DNA from: Slackia piriformis YIT 12062
GTDB lineage: Bacteria; Actinomycetota; Coriobacteriia; Coriobacteriales; Eggerthellaceae
DNA length: 64,000 bases
Assembly (NCBI RefSeq): GCF_000296445.1
Contig: NZ_JH815198.1
Span: 670,975 to 734,974 of the forward strand
Direction: 5' to 3'
The position numbers and the translations under genes were made by a program. Below, piece after piece: positions 17,373 to 26,111 of this stretch (its first letter is position 1; each line of letters begins with the position of its first letter). The notes under the pieces were generated by a model that was not told the DNA's origin, did not search any database, and saw only the letters and a program-made list of their open reading frames with translations.

Positions 17373-20219
17373 ATGGGAAACGATTACAAGCACTCGATGA
17401 ACCTGCCCAAGACGGATTTCGCCATGCGCGCGAATCTGCCCGAGAACGAGCCGAAGCGCTTGGAGAAGTGGGTCGAGCAGGATATCTATCACCGTGTTTT
17501 GGAGAAGAACAAAGATGGCGAGCCGTTCATCCTGCATGACGGCCCTCCGTATGCGAACGGACCGATTCACATCGGCCATGCTTTCAACAAGATCCTCAAG
17601 GACTTCGTTGTCAAATCGCATGCCCAGCGCGGTTATTTCACCCCTTACATCCCGGGCTGGGACTGCCATGGCCAGCCTATCGAGCACGAGGTGGAAAAGA
17701 AGCTCGGCACCGAGAAAATGAAAGAACTTCCGCAGTCCAAAGTGCGCGAACTCTGTCGCGAATGGGCCGAGCGCTTCGTCGATGTTCAGCGCGAGGGGTT
17801 CAAGCGCCTTGGCGTCAACGGCGATTGGGAGCATCCGTATCTGACGTTCCAGCCGAGCTTTGAGTCCGCCAACGTCGAAGTCTTCAAGCAGATGTACCTT
17901 GACGGCGCCGTCTATCGCGGCCGTAAGCCCATCCATTGGTGCAAGCATTGCCACACCGCCTTGGCCGAGGCCGAGATCGAGTATGCCGACGAGATGTCTC
18001 CGTCTATCTACGTGAACTTCAAGCTCAACGAGGTTCCCGAGCCGTTCGTCGCCGCGGGCGTCGATGCGGACAACGCGTACGTCTTGATCTGGACCACCAC
18101 GCCATGGACGCTTCCTGCGAATACGGCCGTGTCCTTCGGCCCAGAAATCAAATACTGCTTCGTCGAAGCCGACGGCAAGTTCATGCTGTTTGCCCATGAA
18201 ATGGTGGAGCAGGTTGCCGAAGTTGCCGGTTGGGAGAATTATCGCGTGGTCGAAGCCGACGGCGAGCCTGTTCTCATGAACGGCGACCAGTTCGGCGGCG
18301 TCACGTACGTGTGCCCGGTCATCCAGGACAACGTCGGACGCATCATCTGGGGCGACCACGTCACCCTCGATGCCGGCACCGGTGCGGTTCATACCGCTCC
18401 CGGCCACGGCGTAGACGACTACCTGGTGGGCCAGGAGTTCGGCATCGAAACCATCATGCCGGTCGATGACGATGGCCGCTTCACCGACTACGTGCCCTTG
18501 TTCGCTGGCCTTGACACCGATGAGGCCAATCCGAAGATCATCGAGTGGCTCAAAGAGCAGGGAACGCTTGTCGCGCACGTCGACATCAACCACAGCTATC
18601 CGCATTGCTGGCGCTGCCACCAGCCGGTCATCTTCCGCGCCACCGACCAGTGGTTCGTCTCCATGGAGAAGACCGGCCTGCGCGAGGCGGCTCTCGATCA
18701 GATCCGCAACCATGTCCAGTGGATTCCCGAGTGGGGCCAGAACCGCATCGGCGCCATGGTGGCCGACCGTCCCGACTGGTGCATTTCCCGCCAGCGCAGC
18801 TGGGGCGTGCCCATCCCCGTGTTCAAGTGCGCGAGCTGCGGCGAAACCGTTGCCGACGAATCCACCTTCGATGCCGTCATCGACCTTTTCAACACGGAGG
18901 GTGCCGACGCCTGGTTCACGAAGGACCCGAAGGAGTATCTGCCCGCTGGCACGTGCTGCCCGAAGTGCGGCTGCGAAGACGTGCTCCCCGAAAAGGACAT
19001 TCTCGACGTCTGGTGGGAGTCCGGCGTTTCTCACGTCGGCGTTTTGAAGCATCGCGCCGAGGCGGACGGCCTGCGTTGGCCTGCCGATATGTACCTCGAA
19101 GGCTCCGACCAGCATCGCGGTTGGTTCCAGAGCTCGCTCATGTGCGGCGTGGGCGCATTCGGCACTGCTCCGTACAAGAGCGTCATGTGCTGCGGTTTCA
19201 CCGTCGACGAAAACGGCGAGAAGATGTCCAAGTCCAAGGGCAACGGCATCGACCCGCGCGAGGTCACCGATAAATACGGCGCCGACGTGCTGCGTCTGTG
19301 GGTTGCTTCCACGGACTATTCTGTCGATGTCTCCATTGGCGATACCATCCTACAGCGCACCTCTGATGCCTACCGTCGTTTCCGCAACACCTTCCGCTTC
19401 CTGCTCGGCAATCTCGACGGATTCGACTGGGAGCGCGATTGCGTCGATTTCGCCGACCTCAAGCCCATCGACGTATGGGCCATGCTTCGTCTGCGCGAGG
19501 TGCTTCACGAGGTCGAGCGCGGCTATGACGAATACAAGTTCCATTCCGTCTTCCGCGCGCTGTACGACTACGTCATCACCGACCTGTCTGCCGTTTACAT
19601 GGACGTCATCAAGGACCGTCTGTATGCGGAGGCGCCGAACTCCGTGTCTCGCCGTGCCGCTCAGACCGTGCTCATGAACATCCTCGAGGTCATGGTTCGC
19701 GTCATGAGCCCGATTCTTTCGTTCACCTGCGATGAAGTCTGGGAGCATTACCCCGAGGCGGAGCGCAACCGCGAAGGCCGCCCCGTAAACGTTCAGCTCG
19801 CCGGCTGGCCGACCGACGCCGATTTTGCACCCGCGCTTCCCGAGGGCGAAGAGGCCCAGGCGTTCATGGATCGCTTCGATTCGCTGCTCGCTGCCCGCGA
19901 TGCGGTGACCAAGGCGCTTGAGGACGCGCGTACCGCCAAGACGGTCAACAAGAGCCAGGAGGCTGCGCTCACCATCGCCGCGCCTGAAGCCGCCTTCGAA
20001 GTTCTTTCGTCCGCCGATGCGGCTGACCTCGAAGAGCTCTTCATCGTGGCGAGCGTTGCTGTCGAGCGCGCAGAGGGCGAAGATATCGTTGTGACCGTGG
20101 AGAAGACCTCGGCGGACAAGTGCCCGCGTTGCTGGAACTATCGCGAGCTCGGCGGCAATGCAGCGCATCCCGACGTGTGCGCGCGTTGCGGCGAAGTTCT
20201 CGAGAGCATGGGCGAATAG
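17373..20219 (+). CDS. ileS: Isoleucyl-tRNA synthetase
   Basis: Class I synthetase charging tRNA-Ile. The 948-residue protein has the HIGH motif in GPIHIGHAFNK (about residues 64-74), an editing domain in the middle (TTTPWTLPANT), and KMSKSKGN near residue 620. A C-terminal zinc ribbon has two cysteine pairs (CPRCWNYREL and CARCGEVLE). ATG 17373 follows GGATCGGAG; an ATG seven codons earlier has no site. lspA and an rlu pseudouridine synthase follow closely, the common ileS-lspA-rluD operon order. Confidence 0.97.
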   Translation: MGNDYKHSMNLPKTDFAMRANLPENEPKRLEKWVEQDIYHRVLEKNKDGEPFILHDGPPYANGPIHIGHAFNKILKDFVVKSHAQRGYFTPYIPGWDCHGQPIEHEVEKKLGTEKMKELPQSKVRELCREWAERFVDVQREGFKRLGVNGDWEHPYLTFQPSFESANVEVFKQMYLDGAVYRGRKPIHWCKHCHTALAEAEIEYADEMSPSIYVNFKLNEVPEPFVAAGVDADNAYVLIWTTTPWTLPANTAVSFGPEIKYCFVEADGKFMLFAHEMVEQVAEVAGWENYRVVEADGEPVLMNGDQFGGVTYVCPVIQDNVGRIIWGDHVTLDAGTGAVHTAPGHGVDDYLVGQEFGIETIMPVDDDGRFTDYVPLFAGLDTDEANPKIIEWLKEQGTLVAHVDINHSYPHCWRCHQPVIFRATDQWFVSMEKTGLREAALDQIRNHVQWIPEWGQNRIGAMVADRPDWCISRQRSWGVPIPVFKCASCGETVADESTFDAVIDLFNTEGADAWFTKDPKEYLPAGTCCPKCGCEDVLPEKDILDVWWESGVSHVGVLKHRAEADGLRWPADMYLEGSDQHRGWFQSSLMCGVGAFGTAPYKSVMCCGFTVDENGEKMSKSKGNGIDPREVTDKYGADVLRLWVASTDYSVDVSIGDTILQRTSDAYRRFRNTFRFLLGNLDGFDWERDCVDFADLKPIDVWAMLRLREVLHEVERGYDEYKFHSVFRALYDYVITDLSAVYMDVIKDRLYAEAPNSVSRRAAQTVLMNILEVMVRVMSPILSFTCDEVWEHYPEAERNREGRPVNVQLAGWPTDADFAPALPEGEEAQAFMDRFDSLLAARDAVTKALEDARTAKTVNKSQEAALTIAAPEAAFEVLSSADAADLEELFIVASVAVERAEGEDIVVTVEKTSADKCPRCWNYRELGGNAAHPDVCARCGEVLESMGE

Positions 20220-20224
20220 CACCC

Positions 20225-20779
20225 ATGGTAGAAAGCCGACATTCTTCTTTGGCGAAAAGCGGCGGCGTCTTTGCGGGCGTCGCCGCCCTTTGGCTCGTCT
20301 TCGACCAGCTGACCAAGGCCTACTTCCAAAACGCATATACGCTCGGACAGGTTTCCGCTTCGGAGTTCGGGCTGTTCCGCTTTCGCCTCGTGCACAATAC
20401 CGGCGCCGCCTGGGGCATGTTCGGCGATTCGACGTTTGCTCTCGGCGTGGTTTCCGTTATCGTCTGCATCGCGGTCGTGCTGGTCTTTCTTTTCTACGAA
20501 CGGGCTTTCGGCCATCGGGCAACGGCGCTCGAGACCTGCGCTCTCTCGCTTATCGCCGCGGGGGGCATAGGCAACGCCATCGACCGTTTCGTCAACGGAT
20601 TCGTCGTCGATTTCATCGATCTGACGTTCATGGATTTTCCGGTGTTCAATATCGCCGATATCGGCGTGACCTGCGGGTTCGTTTTGCTCGTCATAGGTTA
20701 TCTGCTGGCAACGAGGCCGCCGTCTCGCAAGGAGACAACGCCGTCTTGTGATGAAGGGAAGGAGGCGCATCATGACTGA
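20225..20779 (+). CDS. lspA: Lipoprotein signal peptidase (signal peptidase II)
   Basis: Membrane aspartyl protease that removes signal peptides from prolipoproteins. The 184-residue protein has four membrane helices. The two catalytic aspartates lie in GGIGNAIDRF and FPVFNIADIGV, and FDQLTKAYF is in the first helix. The start is 5 bases after the ileS stop, so it is probably coupled. A substrate in this window is the lipoprotein encoded at 55289. Its end overlaps the next gene by 8 bases. Confidence 0.95.
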   Translation: MVESRHSSLAKSGGVFAGVAALWLVFDQLTKAYFQNAYTLGQVSASEFGLFRFRLVHNTGAAWGMFGDSTFALGVVSVIVCIAVVLVFLFYERAFGHRATALETCALSLIAAGGIGNAIDRFVNGFVVDFIDLTFMDFPVFNIADIGVTCGFVLLVIGYLLATRPPSRKETTPSCDEGKEAHHD

Positions 20780-21728
20780 TGTCGCGCACGTCGAGGTTGC
20801 TGCGGAGTACGCAGGCATGCGTCTCGATGCCTTCATGGCCGCCGAGGGCCTGTATCCCACGCGTTCTGCCGCCGCCAAGTGCATAGCGGATGGGTGCGCT
20901 GCGCTCAACGGGCGCATTGCGCGCAAGAGCGCGACCGTCGCTGCGGGAGACGTGCTCGAATACGAAACCTACGACGACCCTCATGCCCCCGTTCTTGAGG
21001 CGGTGGAAATCCCTCTCGATATTCGCTACGAGGACGAATACCTCATGGTGATATCGAAGCAGGCAGGGCTCGTATGCCACCCGTCCGATGGGCATTTCGG
21101 CGACACGCTCGTCAACGCTCTGATTGCGCACTGCGGTCGCGAGCATCTTTGCGACGTGCAGGGCGAGCAAGACCGTCTTGGCATCGTGCATCGTCTTGAC
21201 AAGGATACAAGCGGTCTTATGCTGTGCGCCAAAACCAACGAAGTCGGGCTTGCGCTCATGGAGGACATTCGGACGCGCGATGTGGACCGTCATTACCTGG
21301 CTCTCGTTCAAGGGTGGATTCCCCTTGAGACCGGCCTGGTGGACGCTCCGATTGCCCGCGGCGATCGCGACCGTCTGCGCATGAAGGTCTCCGACCGCGA
21401 CAATGCGCGACCCTCCATCACGACGTTCGAGGTCAAACGCCGTTTCGAGCCCGGCAAAAATGACGACGGCTATACGTTGATTGACTGCAAGCTGTATACA
21501 GGGCGCACGCATCAGATTCGCGTGCATATGGAATACATCAAGCATCCTTGCGTGGGCGACCCGGTATACGGATGGCAGAAGAAGGACAATCTGGGGCTCG
21601 ACCGCCAGTTTCTGCATTCGTACCGGCTGTCTTTCACGCATCCGATAACGGGGGAGCGTCTCGAGTTTGAAGACAGCCTGCCGCAAGACCTGCAGGAGGT
21701 CATCGACGAGCTCGAGGCTCGAGAATAG
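20772..21728 (+). CDS. RluA/RluD family 23S rRNA pseudouridine synthase
   Basis: The 318-residue protein has an N-terminal S4 RNA-binding domain (RLDAFMAAEG ... AALNGRIARKSATV). The catalytic domain carries the key aspartate in HRLDKDTSGLML, followed by YLALVQG and GRTHQIRVHM. RluD isomerises uridines in helix 69 of 23S rRNA; the exact target here cannot be fixed from sequence. GGGAAGGAGG precedes ATG 20772, which overlaps the lspA stop. Confidence 0.94.
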   Translation: MTDVAHVEVAAEYAGMRLDAFMAAEGLYPTRSAAAKCIADGCAALNGRIARKSATVAAGDVLEYETYDDPHAPVLEAVEIPLDIRYEDEYLMVISKQAGLVCHPSDGHFGDTLVNALIAHCGREHLCDVQGEQDRLGIVHRLDKDTSGLMLCAKTNEVGLALMEDIRTRDVDRHYLALVQGWIPLETGLVDAPIARGDRDRLRMKVSDRDNARPSITTFEVKRRFEPGKNDDGYTLIDCKLYTGRTHQIRVHMEYIKHPCVGDPVYGWQKKDNLGLDRQFLHSYRLSFTHPITGERLEFEDSLPQDLQEVIDELEARE

Positions 21729-21761
21729 CTTCGGGTTTGCAAGCAGGAAGAAGCGAGCGAA

Positions 21762-21793
21762 ATCAGGCTCCGAGGTGAAGCTCGGAGCCTGAT
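21762..21793. terminator. Bidirectional terminator between rlu and def
   Basis: A 13-bp perfect stem (ATCAGGCTCCGAG / CTCGGAGCCTGAT) with a 6-base loop lies between convergent genes. Short A and T runs flank it. Confidence 0.88.
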
Positions 21794-21849
21794 TTGTTAT
21801 GCGGACAAGACGTGCTTTTCTTCGGGCCGTGCGCGGTCTATCCGTTCGG

Positions 21850-22260
21850 TTAAATCACTACGCCGTTGCAGTGATCTATTTCGTGCTGGATGATTTGCGC
21901 GGTGAAGCCCGAAAACGTCTCCACGTGCTCTTTGAACGAGAGGTCGAGGTAACGAACGCGAACGGTGCGGAACCGCTTTGCGCTGCGGCGGCCGACGAGC
22001 GAAAGGCAACCTTCGTCGGTTTCGTAAGGGGTCTTCGCCTCTGCAATCTCGGGATTGATCATGGCTCGCGCCGCGCCGTCGTCCACAAAGACGATGATTC
22101 GCTTGCGCTGCCCGATCATATTGGCCGCCATGCCTACGCATTCATGCGTGTGGGCCGCCAAGGTGTCAAGCAGGTCGTAGGCGATCGGCAGGTCAGCAGA
22201 CGTTGCCGTCTCGCTCGGTTGCTGCAGGAAGAATTCGTTTTTCATAATGGGGCGGATCAT
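21850..22260 (-). CDS. def: Small peptide deformylase-family protein
   Basis: Metallohydrolase family that removes the formyl group from nascent proteins. The 136-residue protein is short for the family. It keeps motif 2 EGCLS (metal cysteine) and motif 3 QHEIDH (two metal histidines and the catalytic glutamate). In motif 1 the usual GxGxAAxQ reads CVGMAANMIG, so the conserved glutamine is methionine. I recall the same substitution in a group of short clostridial deformylases, so it is probably subfamily-typical, but activity is uncertain. The start is taken at 22260 behind GAAGGAAAG. No fmt is adjacent. Confidence 0.88.
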   Translation of the reverse strand: MIRPIMKNEFFLQQPSETATSADLPIAYDLLDTLAAHTHECVGMAANMIGQRKRIIVFVDDGAARAMINPEIAEAKTPYETDEGCLSLVGRRSAKRFRTVRVRYLDLSFKEHVETFSGFTAQIIQHEIDHCNGVVI

Positions 22261-22411
22261 CGGTTCGTTTCGCTTTCCTTCGTTGGCGTAGCGGCATCTG
22301 CGCACGGTTTGTACAGCGCCGTTTCCATGGTACCATCGCTTGATGAGCGGCGGTATCGACTGCTGCTCACGCGAAGAAGGCTCGAAGGAAAAACCGAAGG
22401 AGGTGAGGCGA

Positions 22412-22626
22412 GTGTCGAAGAAGACGAAGCGCGCGAACCGCGTGCCGAAAACGGGTGCCGTCTGGCATCTGTCGGCCGAAGAGGCCACGCTGGCGAAAAA
22501 GCCGCGCTACAACGGTTACGCATGTGGCCACGGCGCGCATGGCGATGCGAAATACAATCGCGCCAAGCAAAAGCGCGTATGGAAAAGCGTCATCAGGCAG
22601 GAAGGGACCCCGCGGGGTCCCTTCCT
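22412..22626 (+). CDS. Small basic protein frame without a stop codon, running into a hairpin; candidate ribosome-rescue factor
   Basis: A GTG start follows a perfect extended Shine-Dalgarno (AAGGAGGTGA, 22397-22406). The frame encodes a basic protein (about 16 Lys/Arg in the first 64 residues) with RYNGYACGHGAHGDAKYNRA at about 32-51. No stop occurs before or within the perfect hairpin at 22599-22626, where codons 63-72 read EGTPRGPFL. The frame stays open past the rpsO promoter. The other two forward frames are also stop-free through 22700, so a simple frameshift error would not supply a stop. Transcripts ending or cut at the hairpin would be non-stop mRNAs, as known for E. coli arfA and Bacillus brfA. 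Sequence kinship to those proteins is not evident. The end given is that of the hairpin. Confidence 0.62.
22599..22626 (+). terminator. Perfect palindrome hairpin inside the non-stop frame
   Basis: The arms AGGAAGGGACCCCG and CGGGGTCCCTTCCT form a perfect 28-base palindrome, so a stem of about 12 bp with a 4-base loop. It is followed by a pyrimidine-rich tract (CTCGTTCGTCTTCTCGTTT). It could be an intrinsic terminator or an RNase III-type cleavage site. It lies within an open frame rather than after a stop. Confidence 0.8.
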
Positions 22627-22674
22627 CGTTCGTCTTCTCGTTTGCGACTTTTCCGCCGAAGTTCGGAGCCGTCA

Positions 22675-22702
22675 TTGCATTCGTCTCTTGCTCTGCTATA
22701 CT
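22675..22702 (+). promoter_or_regulatory. Candidate rpsO promoter
   Basis: TTGCAT (22675-22680) and TATACT (22697-22702) are spaced by 16 bases, 135 bases upstream of rpsO. This leaves room for a structured leader of the kind through which S15 represses its own mRNA. Confidence 0.5.
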
Positions 22703-22836
22703 GCAAAAGTTGCATTTTTACCCGCGGCTTCGCTGTCACGCACCACCTGCATGGCATCGCAGCTTTGGGCGTATTCGCAAAACGGCGCGCAACAGCCGTG
22801 TAAAGCGGAGGTATTCCGCAGGAAAGGTGGAGCACT

Positions 22837-23124
22837 ATGGCTACCAAGCTCAGCATCAGCAAAGAGCGCACCGCAGAGCTCGTCAAGGAGTTCGGCAAGG
22901 GCGAGGGCGATTCCGGCAGCGCAGAGGTTCAGGTCGCTATCCTGTCCGAGCGCATCCGCAACCTCACCGAGCATCTCAAGACCCACAAGAAGGACAACCA
23001 CACCCGTCGTGGTCTCATGATGCTCATCGGTAAGCGCCGCGGCATGTTGAAGTACATCAAGAATCGCGACATCGAAGAGTACCGCGCTCTCATCAAGAAG
23101 CTCGGTATCCGCGACAACATCTAG
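22837..23124 (+). CDS. rpsO: Small ribosomal subunit protein uS15
   Basis: A 30S primary-binding protein contacting 16S rRNA helices 20-22 and 23S helix 34. The 95-residue protein matches bacterial S15: [36 protein letters not shown] and [24 protein letters not shown] precedes the ATG. pnp follows after a terminator, the classic rpsO-pnp pair. Confidence 0.98.
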   Translation: MATKLSISKERTAELVKEFGKGEGDSGSAEVQVAILSERIRNLTEHLKTHKKDNHTRRGLMMLIGKRRGMLKYIKNRDIEEYRALIKKLGIRDNI

Positions 23125-23133
23125 CCAAGCATT

Positions 23134-23155
23134 AAGCCCGCTCGCGCGGGCTTTT
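23134..23155 (+). terminator. Terminator between rpsO and pnp
   Basis: AAGCCCGC / GCGGGCTT stem with a 4-base loop (TCGC) and a short T run. It may be leaky and let some rpsO transcripts continue into pnp. Confidence 0.85.
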
Positions 23156-23249
23156 GCATATTTCGGTCGATGCGGGCAGGGGCCCGCATTGCTCGAGAGG
23201 CCCTGTGAAAAGCGCAAGGCCCGAAGAAGAAGAGAAAGAACGATACTCT

Positions 23250-25472
23250 ATGGAAAAAATTTCGACGAGCTTCGAGCTGTACGGTAAGGAGTACCGCCTC
23301 GAAACCGGCGAGCTTGCCAAGCAGGCCACCGGTGCTGTGCTGGTCACCCAGGGCGAAACTACTTGCCTGGTGACCGCCGTCGTATCCAAGGAACAGAAGG
23401 ACTATGACTTCTTTCCTCTGACGGTGGACTTCATCGAGAAGATGTACGCCGTCGGCCGCATTCCCGGCGGCTACCTGAAGCGCGAGGCGAAGCCTTCCGA
23501 CAAAGGCACGCTGACTGCTCGCATGATCGACCGTCCTATCCGTCCTGGTTTCGCCGATGGCTTCAAGCAGGAAGTCCACGTCGTCGCCACCACGCTTGCG
23601 TGCGACGGCCAGAACCCGCCCGACTGCATCTGCGTCGGCGGCGCTTCTGCAGCGCTTCTGTGCGGCGGTACGCCGTTTGACGGCCCGGCCGCCTGCGTGC
23701 GCATCGCCCGCGACAAAGAAACCGGCGAATTCATCGTCAACCCCACCTATGCCGAGCAGGAGAATTCCGATCTCGAGCTCACCATTGCCGGCACCCGAGA
23801 CTACATCTCCATGGTGGAGGCGGGCGCCGAAGAGGTGACTGAGGAAGATATGCTCGCCGCCATGGAATTCGGCCAGCAGGCCATCGCCGCTTTCTGCGAG
23901 AAGCAGGCGGAGTTTTTGGCCATGGTCGCCCCCGAGCCCAAGGAATATCCCGTTCATGCGGCGGATCCCTGCATCGCCGAACGCGTTAACGCCCACTTCG
24001 ACGAGATGAGCGCGGCGCTTAAAGATGCCGACAAGCTTTCCCGCATGGGCAAGGTCGAAGAGCTCAAGGCGTCCATCAAGGAGAACGACTTCTCCGAAGA
24101 GGAGCGCGAAGCGTGGAAGAGCGACATCGCAGCCGCCTGCAAAGCCCTCGAGAAGCAGGCCATGCGCGCCATGGTCATCGAGACGGGCGAGCGTGCCGAC
24201 GGCCGCAGCGCCGATGAGATCCGACCGCTCTATATCCGCCCGGGATATCTGCCCCGCGTCCACGGCTCCGGCCTGTTCCAGCGCGGTCAGACCCAGGCGC
24301 TATCCGTGTGCACCTTGGGCCTTCTCAACGAGGCGCAGCGTCTTGACACCATCGATCCGCAGGAGTCCAAGCGCTACATGCACCAATACAACTTCCCGCC
24401 GTATTGCACGGGCGAAGTGGGCCGCATGGGCGCTCCCAAACGTCGTGAAATCGGTCACGGCGCTTTGGCCGAGCGAGCGATTCTGCCGATTCTGCCCTCC
24501 GAGGACGAATTCCCCTACGCCATTCGCGTGGTCTCTGAAATCCTCGAATCCAATGGCTCGTCTTCCATGGCTTCCACCTGCGGTTCTACGCTCGCTCTGA
24601 TGGATGCCGGCGTGCCCATCAAGGCTCCCGTCTCAGGCATCGCCATGGGCTTGATCAAAGAGGGCGACGACGTCGTCATTCTCTCCGACATCCAGGGCCT
24701 CGAGGACTTCCTCGGCGACATGGACTTCAAAGTGTGCGGCACCGCCAACGGCATCACGGCGCTTCAGATGGACAACAAGGCCAAGGGTCTTTCCACCGAG
24801 ATTCTCGGTCGTGCTCTTCAGCAGGCCAAGGAAGGCCGTGCCCACATCCTCTCCGCCATGCTCGGCGAAATCGCTGAGCCCCGCGCCGAGCTGCGCGACA
24901 CCGCTCCTCGTATCGAGACCATCCATATTCCGGTCGAAAAGATTCGCGAGGTCATCGGCAAAGGTGGCGAAACCATCCGCGGCATCCAGGATTCCACGGG
25001 TGCAAGCATCGAAATCCAGGAAGACGGCACGGTGCATATCGCGGCTGTCGAGCAGGAGGCCGGTCGCGCTGCAAGGGCTGCTGTCGAGGCTATCGTCAAA
25101 GAGCCCGAAGTCGGTGAAATCTACGAGGGCCAGGTCGTGGGCATCCAGACCTTCGGCGCCTTCGTCAAGCTCACGCCTTCTAAGGACGGCTTGCTGCATA
25201 TCTCTCGCGTGGCCAACGGTCGCGTCGGTCAAGTCGAGGACGTGCTCAACGTGGGCGATACCGTCAAGGTAGAGGTCATCGAGATCGATCCGAAGTCCGG
25301 CAAGATTTCTCTTGACCGCCTCGACAAGCCTGAGGCTCCCGAGGGTAGCGCTCCTGCGCCTGCTCGCGCTCCGCGTGGCGAGGGTCGTCGCGAGCGCTCC
25401 GATCGTCGTCCCGGCCGCGCCAACCGCGAGGCGAATTCGGGTGATGGCCGCACGCCTCGTCGCCGTCACTAG
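23250..25472 (+). CDS. pnp: Polyribonucleotide nucleotidyltransferase (PNPase)
   Basis: Phosphorolytic 3'-to-5' exoribonuclease of the RNA decay machinery. The 740-residue protein has two RNase PH domains, the first with GRIPGGYLKREAKPSDK and the second with RADGRSADEIRPL and SNGSSSMASTCG. A KH domain (VIGKGGETIRGI), an S1 domain (GAFVKLTPSKDGLLHIS) and an Arg-rich basic tail (about 710-740) follow. It probably works with RNase Y at 5307. ATG 23250 has only a weak purine site (AGAGAAAG). Confidence 0.97.
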   Translation: MEKISTSFELYGKEYRLETGELAKQATGAVLVTQGETTCLVTAVVSKEQKDYDFFPLTVDFIEKMYAVGRIPGGYLKREAKPSDKGTLTARMIDRPIRPGFADGFKQEVHVVATTLACDGQNPPDCICVGGASAALLCGGTPFDGPAACVRIARDKETGEFIVNPTYAEQENSDLELTIAGTRDYISMVEAGAEEVTEEDMLAAMEFGQQAIAAFCEKQAEFLAMVAPEPKEYPVHAADPCIAERVNAHFDEMSAALKDADKLSRMGKVEELKASIKENDFSEEEREAWKSDIAAACKALEKQAMRAMVIETGERADGRSADEIRPLYIRPGYLPRVHGSGLFQRGQTQALSVCTLGLLNEAQRLDTIDPQESKRYMHQYNFPPYCTGEVGRMGAPKRREIGHGALAERAILPILPSEDEFPYAIRVVSEILESNGSSSMASTCGSTLALMDAGVPIKAPVSGIAMGLIKEGDDVVILSDIQGLEDFLGDMDFKVCGTANGITALQMDNKAKGLSTEILGRALQQAKEGRAHILSAMLGEIAEPRAELRDTAPRIETIHIPVEKIREVIGKGGETIRGIQDSTGASIEIQEDGTVHIAAVEQEAGRAARAAVEAIVKEPEVGEIYEGQVVGIQTFGAFVKLTPSKDGLLHISRVANGRVGQVEDVLNVGDTVKVEVIEIDPKSGKISLDRLDKPEAPEGSAPAPARAPRGEGRRERSDRRPGRANREANSGDGRTPRRRH

Positions 25473-25604
25473 GCACTATTTGATTCAAAGCGTCCATGTT
25501 TCGAGTCTTCGGGGCACGGACGCTTGAAAAACGAAGTGGCACGTTATATTATGTCCACTTGCATGTTTTTATGGCAGTTTGTATACATGAAGGAGTCTAC
25601 CGAA

Positions 25605-25850
25605 ATGGCAGTTAAGATTCGTCTCGCCCGCCATGGCGCAAAGAAGAAGCCCATCTATCGCGTGGTCGTGGCTGATGCCCATAGCCCTCGTGACGGTCGT
25701 TATATCGAGCAGGTTGGCCGCTACAACCCCAACACCGATCCCTCTGAGATCACCCTTGACCTTGAGAAGGTTGAGAAGTGGATTGCAAACGGCGCTCAGC
25801 CGACCGATACCGTCAAGCGTCTCATCGAAGCCGCTAAAAAGGCTCAGTAG
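25605..25850 (+). CDS. rpsP: Small ribosomal subunit protein bS16
   Basis: An 81-residue protein with the S16 signature [20 protein letters not shown] and [21 protein letters not shown] precedes ATG 25605. It is the first gene of the conserved rpsP-khpA-rimM-trmD ribosome and tRNA maturation operon. Upstream (25473-25604) lies a weak hairpin (AAGCGTCC ... GGACGCTT) that may end pnp transcription. Confidence 0.98.
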   Translation: MAVKIRLARHGAKKKPIYRVVVADAHSPRDGRYIEQVGRYNPNTDPSEITLDLEKVEKWIANGAQPTDTVKRLIEAAKKAQ

Positions 25851-25852
25851 CA

Positions 25853-26110
25853 ATGAACCGGGCGTCATCCGACATCGTCGCCCTGGTGCGTGAAATAGTC
25901 GATCCGCTCGTCGAGGATAAGGAAGCGGTCGAAGTGACCTCCTCCTTCTCTGAAGACGGAACAGAGCGTGTTGAAATTCGCGTCGCTGCCGATGATGCCG
26001 GCAAGGTCATCGGCCGTCAGGGTCGCGTCATTAAATCCATTCGTGTGCTTGCACGTGCTGCAGCATGCACCGACGGCGGAGCCGTCGAAGTCGAGCTTGT
26101 CGAGGACTAA
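25853..26110 (+). CDS. khpA: KH-domain RNA-binding protein KhpA
   Basis: An 85-residue single-KH protein with the GxxG loop in VIGRQGRVIKSIRVL. KhpA usually pairs with KhpB (Jag) and binds many RNAs, affecting cell growth and division in Gram-positives. khpB is not in this window. The start lies 2 bases after the rpsP stop and the gene precedes rimM, which is the standard order. Confidence 0.95.
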   Translation: MNRASSDIVALVREIVDPLVEDKEAVEVTSSFSEDGTERVEIRVAADDAGKVIGRQGRVIKSIRVLARAAACTDGGAVEVELVED

Positions 26111-26111
26111 T

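Noticed and set aside
22599-22626. The hairpin as an ordinary terminator of def or of an upstream plus-strand gene
   Set aside because: def is on the other strand and starts at 22260, far from this site; the only plus-strand gene upstream is the frame that runs into the hairpin.
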